From NCBI GenBank assembly GCA_018665385.1, contig JABJDN010000154.1, positions 1 through 10,051 of the forward strand: 10,051 bases of DNA, in the 5' to 3' direction. Within the stretch, counting starts at the first letter, position 1; each line of letters begins with the position of its first letter. Below, piece by piece: positions 6,726-10,051 of the stretch. The DNA comes from Phycisphaerae bacterium (GTDB taxonomy: Bacteria; Planctomycetota; Phycisphaerae; Phycisphaerales; SM1A02). A program made the position numbers and the translations under genes. The notes below the pieces were generated by a model. That model worked only from the letters and a program-made list of their open reading frames with translations, had not been told where the DNA came from and did not search any database.

Positions 6726-6758
6726 AAAAAAGCCCGTGTTCACACACGGGCTTTTTTT
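6726..6758. terminator. Bidirectional intrinsic terminator
   Basis: AGCCCGTGT (6731-6739) pairs perfectly with ACACGGGCT (6744-6752) around a four-base loop. The stem has an A-run on its left and a T-run on its right, so it works on both strands. It lies 13 bases past the stop of the small lipoprotein gene (minus strand) and 17 bases past stub C (plus strand). Confidence 0.92.
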
Positions 6759-6770
6759 GTTTGAATAACG

Positions 6771-7007
6771 TTATTCTTTTTTATCTTCTCCAGTGAAGAC
6801 ATTACCGACTGCTTCTGCGCCAGATTTGATTGCAGACCCGGTTGCTTTCACTGCGTTTATAGGTCCTTGCGCAGCATCATCTGTACCACTACCGAGTCGC
6901 TCGGTAGCATTGTCCCAAGTTTTTGGCTCGTTCGGATTTGTCTTTTGACATCCAACTAGGCCTATTAAAAGTACCGTTGCTAGAGTTGTTGTAATAATTG
7001 TTTTCAT
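6771..7007 (-). CDS. Small secreted lipoprotein, function unknown
   Basis: 78 residues. MKTIITTTLATVLLIGLVGC is a lipoprotein signal with lipobox LVGC (Cys20 acylated). The mature part of about 58 residues is polar, with a low-complexity Ala/Gly/Lys stretch (AIKSGAEAVGNVFTGEDKKE). It recalls entericidin-like small lipoproteins only in general composition; I do not recognise the family. AAAGGA lies seven bases before the ATG, and a strong terminator follows directly, so this is a well-delimited single-gene transcript. The minus strand carries TATAGT at 7038-7043, a possible -10 box without a clear -35. Confidence 0.85.
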   Translation of the reverse strand: MKTIITTTLATVLLIGLVGCQKTNPNEPKTWDNATERLGSGTDDAAQGPINAVKATGSAIKSGAEAVGNVFTGEDKKE

Positions 7008-7157
7008 GTTGTATTCCTTTCATGAAGTAGTAGGCACACTATATATCAAGTCACAAAGATCAATTTGCGTATTCAGTCATAAATAATAAATAATTCTCAA
7101 CAGTAAGTGTTTGCATGTCATCATGAAGGTTGCTGAATACATATGTGGTACTATTTT

Positions 7158-7187
7158 TTGAAAGTGCTTAGCTTTATATTCAATAAT
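7158..7187 (+). promoter_or_regulatory. Possible sigma-70-type promoter for the DUF1080 gene
   Basis: TTGAAA (7158-7163) and AATAAT (7182-7187) each match the consensus in five of six bases and are 18 bases apart. This would give a leader of about 55-60 bases before ATG 7252. The region is AT-rich, so chance matches are likely. Confidence 0.35.
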
Positions 7188-7251
7188 AGGAGATTGAAGT
7201 ACAATTAAATGGGCTCTAAAATCATACACCCCCGAAACACAAGGAAGCACT

Positions 7252-8472
7252 ATGGCCTTCAAAACATTTATTACCTTACTTGCTTTTAGTTCGTTTAGTT
7301 TTGCTGGCGAAACTGAGCTATTTCCAAATGATTCTTTAGAGGGTTGGCATATTGTAGGCCCGCAAATTTCGTATACGCTCAATGATGGCGTACTTACTGG
7401 GGAAGGAAATGAACGTCGCAATTCATTTTTAACCAGCGACAAAGCGTACAGCGATTTCTACCTAAAAGTGGATGTAAAAATCATACGCGGTAACTCTGGG
7501 ATTCAAGTTCGTTCGCATGACATCGGCAACAGACTCACTGGGTATCAAATCGAAGCTGACCCATCTGAACGTGCATGGTCTGGCGGCTTATACGACGAAG
7601 GAAGAAGAGCATGGCTTCAACCGCCAAATGAAAATGTACGCGATGCATTCAACTTGGAGAAGTGGAACACATACGAAATATGGTGCGTCGGTCCCCGTAT
7701 CAAAGCGAAAGTAAACGGCAAAACAACAACGAACTTTCTTGATTTCATGGATCTATCTGGCTATATCGGTTTTCAGATTCATTCCGGAAACAGCAAAGTG
7801 CAGTGGCGAAACGCAACTATTACAGAGTGGAGCAATACGTATTCTTCCGAACTTGAAGTCACTACGTTGTTCGATGGAAAAACACTCACCGGAATGCAAC
7901 CCGTTGGCGGTGGCACGTGGACCGTAGAAGATGGTGCAATTGTCGGAAGGCAATCAAAAGACGATGATACCACTGGGCTCATGTGGATTACAACACCTTA
8001 CGAAAATTTTGCTCTCAAGTTGAAGTACAAAATTGACAAGGGCAATAGTGGATTCTTTTTCCGCTCTCAACAAATTCCTAATGACAAAACGGGCGTCAAA
8101 GGTATTCAAGTAGAGATTGACAGACAACCAGATTGTGGAGGCTTATACGAATCTAGTGGACGAGGTTGGCTTAGCAAACCGACAGAGCAATTCAGTAAGT
8201 ACGACGATTGGAATGACATGATGGTCTATACATGTGGCAGTGGTGTCATGGTCTGGATCAACAACAAACTGGTTGTTGAATGCGACACGATTAATCCTTT
8301 ACACCCAGAAAAGTTGACCGAAGGCGAATTTTTAAACAACTTCGCTTTTCAATTGCATAAACGCCAAGAGGTCGTAGTCCGGTTTAAAGACATCGAACTC
8401 ATGGTTCCAAAGTATGAAGATGCTGATGGAAAACAACTTGATATGTTTATAGGTTGCGGGTTACTTAATTAA
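7252..8472 (+). CDS. Secreted protein with two tandem DUF1080 (3-keto-disaccharide hydrolase) domains
   Basis: DUF1080 domains have a concanavalin-like beta-sandwich fold, and some family members cleave 3-keto-glycosides; they are greatly expanded in Planctomycetota and Verrucomicrobiota. MAFKTFITLLAFSSFSFA is a signal peptide. Domain 1 covers about 20-195 and domain 2 about 203-390. The duplication shows in paired motifs: W-x-V/I near the start of each; RGNSGIQVRS (79-88) and KGNSGFFFRS (263-272); GYQIEAD and GIQVEID; WSGGLYDEGRRAWL (109-122) and CGGLYESSGRGWL (295-307); GFQIHSGN and AFQLHKRQ. The start is secure: AAGGA lies six bases upstream. Converges with the cytochrome gene, overlapping it by eight bases. 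Likely acts outside the cytoplasmic membrane on oxidised sugars. Whether both domains are catalytic cannot be judged from the sequence alone. Confidence 0.9.
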   Translation: MAFKTFITLLAFSSFSFAGETELFPNDSLEGWHIVGPQISYTLNDGVLTGEGNERRNSFLTSDKAYSDFYLKVDVKIIRGNSGIQVRSHDIGNRLTGYQIEADPSERAWSGGLYDEGRRAWLQPPNENVRDAFNLEKWNTYEIWCVGPRIKAKVNGKTTTNFLDFMDLSGYIGFQIHSGNSKVQWRNATITEWSNTYSSELEVTTLFDGKTLTGMQPVGGGTWTVEDGAIVGRQSKDDDTTGLMWITTPYENFALKLKYKIDKGNSGFFFRSQQIPNDKTGVKGIQVEIDRQPDCGGLYESSGRGWLSKPTEQFSKYDDWNDMMVYTCGSGVMVWINNKLVVECDTINPLHPEKLTEGEFLNNFAFQLHKRQEVVVRFKDIELMVPKYEDADGKQLDMFIGCGLLN

Positions 8473-10051
8473 CTTCTAGTTCTTCTGCTGTCCACATTGC
8501 ACGACGACCTTCGTATGTAGTTCGCATACTCGAAACCTCAGCTGGTGTTATTGCATCCGCAGAGTTCCCCCACGCTTGGCGAATATACGTCATAACTGCA
8601 GCAATGTCGTAATCATTTCGAATTGGCGCAGGCGGCATGCTCTCGTCAAAATATTTACCGCCTACTGTAATAGGACCTGTCAACCCATGCAAAATAATTT
8701 TAATCAACCTGCCCTTGTCATCTATAACAAACGGTGAATCCACGAGAGATGGATATGTTGGAAACTGCCCAGCACCATTCACTTGGTGGCATGTCTTGCA
8801 CACGTTGTAGACTTGCTTGCCACGCTTAATAAGGTTTGCAACCGTTTTATGTACTCGCTTTGGGACGTATTCAACAACGTCATCTTTGCCTAACCACCAA
8901 AGTACATTGTTTAATGCGACCATAGAATCGTACATCTTCTCGTTCTCAGTATTGAACAAAGAGAAATATCGTTTAGGTTGCTTAGGCAACCGCAATTGTG
9001 ATTTCTTTTGTTTACTAAGAATTGTTTCTATTACAACTTCGCTCATCCACGGGTTTTGAGCTTCATGCCTTCCTGCAAAATCGAGCAGTTCGGCATTTGT
9101 TTTTTCTTTTTTCTCAGAGAGCATTTGACGCACAATTGCAGTCAATGTTTTTCGATGCAAAGGCGAATCTGTCATGATTGTTGAAACTGAAATTAAATCG
9201 AATGCTTCGTGTTCGCGCCCCATCAAAGCAGCCATCGCAGCTGATCTGTATTTGTTGTTGTCTATTTTTCCCAACTGAGTTAACAAGAAGAAAGTTGACT
9301 TAGGGCCACACTTTTTGCCTGCTGATAGTACAACTTGTCTTCGGACTAAAAAGTTCGGGTCGTTGGCGAGTGCTATGATTTGAGCGAACGATTCATCGCT
9401 ATCAATCCAATTCTCCATAAGTCGAATAGCGTTCGTGCGAACAACTGCGTCTGAATCTGTAAGTGCTTGTTGAACAAGTTCCTTAGACAACAATCCCATC
9501 CCCTGTAATGTCCACAGTGCTTTGATTCTATCTCTACTTAACTCTGCACTGTTGGCAATTGTTTCTATCTGTGCAACCACTTGCTCATCTGCAGATTCAA
9601 CAAGCAACCTTTGCGCGGAATCTCTGACTGTACCGTTCTTGTGCGTAAGAGCCCCAACCATCTCGATAGTAGTCATAGAAGAAACATCTGGCACTGCGCG
9701 TAACTGGGTATTGTTTGGAACAACTCGCCAAATACGACCAAGACCTAGCGGGCTCTCTAAACCGCGAGCTTTAATTTGCCTTCTTAAAAATGATGTGACA
9801 AACATTCGATGTTGTGCAATTCCACGGTACATATCCACAACATACATCGCGCCGTCTGGACCGTTCAACATAAGCACTGGTCGAAATCGTTCATCCGTCG
9901 ACGCTAAGAACTCAGACTGTTCGTATGCGGGAACAGCACGTATAGACCCACTACCATCATCTTCTATTTTGAATCGAGATACTAAGTTCCCAACAGTTTC
10001 GCACACAAAACCATTGCCTTCAAAGCCTTTTCCATACAGCGTGTCTCTATA
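8465..10051 (-). CDS. PVC-type dehydrogenase/HEAT-repeat/cytochrome c protein, 5' end outside window
   Basis: The frame is open to the right edge (528 codons visible), so the N-terminus is missing; an in-frame GTG at 10006 is internal, not a start. The first visible residues, GKGFEGNGFVCETVGNLVSR, and then EFLASTDERFRPV...NGPDGAMYVVDMYRG (about 47-76), are the end of the sorbosone-dehydrogenase-like propeller of the planctomycete/verrucomicrobial 'membrane-bound dehydrogenase' family. About 120-330 is an alpha-helical HEAT-like region (LTDSDAVVRTNAIRLM, ANDPNFLVRRQVVLSAG). About 410-500 is a class I cytochrome c domain: heme motif CKTCH (418-422) with a likely axial Met in ESMPPAP (about 472), then a final helix AAVMTYIRQAWGN. 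Relatives are exported and thought to oxidise sugars or similar alcohols, passing electrons to the covalently bound heme. The convergent DUF1080 gene fits that role. Confidence 0.92.
   Translation of the reverse strand, partial: YRDTLYGKGFEGNGFVCETVGNLVSRFKIEDDGSGSIRAVPAYEQSEFLASTDERFRPVLMLNGPDGAMYVVDMYRGIAQHRMFVTSFLRRQIKARGLESPLGLGRIWRVVPNNTQLRAVPDVSSMTTIEMVGALTHKNGTVRDSAQRLLVESADEQVVAQIETIANSAELSRDRIKALWTLQGMGLLSKELVQQALTDSDAVVRTNAIRLMENWIDSDESFAQIIALANDPNFLVRRQVVLSAGKKCGPKSTFFLLTQLGKIDNNKYRSAAMAALMGREHEAFDLISVSTIMTDSPLHRKTLTAIVRQMLSEKKEKTNAELLDFAGRHEAQNPWMSEVVIETILSKQKKSQLRLPKQPKRYFSLFNTENEKMYDSMVALNNVLWWLGKDDVVEYVPKRVHKTVANLIKRGKQVYNVCKTCHQVNGAGQFPTYPSLVDSPFVIDDKGRLIKIILHGLTGPITVGGKYFDESMPPAPIRNDYDIAAVMTYIRQAWGNSADAITPAEVSSMRTTYEGRRAMWTAEELEVN

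Larger units (their letters stand above)
6408..6770. other. Gap between desaturase and small lipoprotein genes
   Basis: Contains the desaturase promoter region (6408 to about 6480), a stretch with nothing recognisable (about 6480-6590), dockerin stub C (6612-6709) and a bidirectional terminator (6726-6758). Confidence 0.5.

Noticed and set aside
7209..7291. Short upstream frame (ATG 7209) overlapping the start of the DUF1080 gene
   Set aside because: The purine-rich AGGAG lies about 17 bases away, too far, and the peptide has no features; the DUF1080 start has its own good site.
7077..7442. 121-codon minus-strand frame overlapping the DUF1080 5' end
   Set aside because: Antisense to the signal peptide and first domain of a clear gene; composition is not protein-like.
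1..10051. CRISPR array, tRNA, rRNA, transposase or phage genes
   Set aside because: Read on both strands; no regularly spaced repeats, no tRNA-like cloverleaf and no mobile-element protein motifs were seen.

Overview
The window looks like chromosome from an AT-rich member of the Planctomycetota, most likely a Phycisphaerae-type and probably marine bacterium. Three things point there. Secreted proteins end in dockerin-like Ca-loop tails of the D-x-N-x-D-G...DLL...WG type. There is a double DUF1080 (3-keto-disaccharide hydrolase) protein. There is also a 'PVC-type' dehydrogenase/HEAT/cytochrome c protein. Taxonomy here is inferred from gene content only.

Layout. 1-1211 (-): 5' part of a NodT/OprM-type outer-membrane efflux lipoprotein, running off the left edge. 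1457-2512 (-): secreted formylglycine-generating enzyme (FGE) with both active-site cysteines, followed in frame after its stop by a dockerin-like stub. 2553-2777 (+): an ankyrin-repeat stub with no convincing start. 2834-4132 (+) and 4153-5079 (-): two secreted proteins, one FG-GAP/propeller-like and one parallel beta-helix, facing each other tail to tail; both end in dockerin-like modules. 5080-5411: a gap holding a decayed dockerin 3' end that shares an exact 27-nt direct repeat with the end of the propeller gene. 5412-6407 (-): membrane delta-9-type fatty acid desaturase. 6408-6770: a second decayed dockerin 3' end and a strong bidirectional terminator. 6771-7007 (-): a small lipoprotein. 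7252-8472 (+): the double DUF1080 protein, overlapping tail to tail by 8 bp with the PVC cytochrome gene (8465-10051, -), which runs off the right edge.

How the genes fit together. Nearly every product is exported, lipid-anchored or membrane-bound, so the window is an envelope and extracellular-degradation neighbourhood. FGE would activate secreted sulfatases, none of which lie in the window. DUF1080 and the cytochrome protein fit oxidative sugar (3-keto-glycoside) breakdown with electrons passed to a c-type heme. The tails on the propeller and beta-helix proteins are presumably sorting or attachment modules.

The most unusual feature is not a gene. Intergenic DNA here carries several orphan 3' gene ends: three dockerin-tail fragments in different stages of decay and one ankyrin fragment, each lacking its gene body. 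Together with the two intact tails, this makes five dockerin-type ends within about 5.3 kb.
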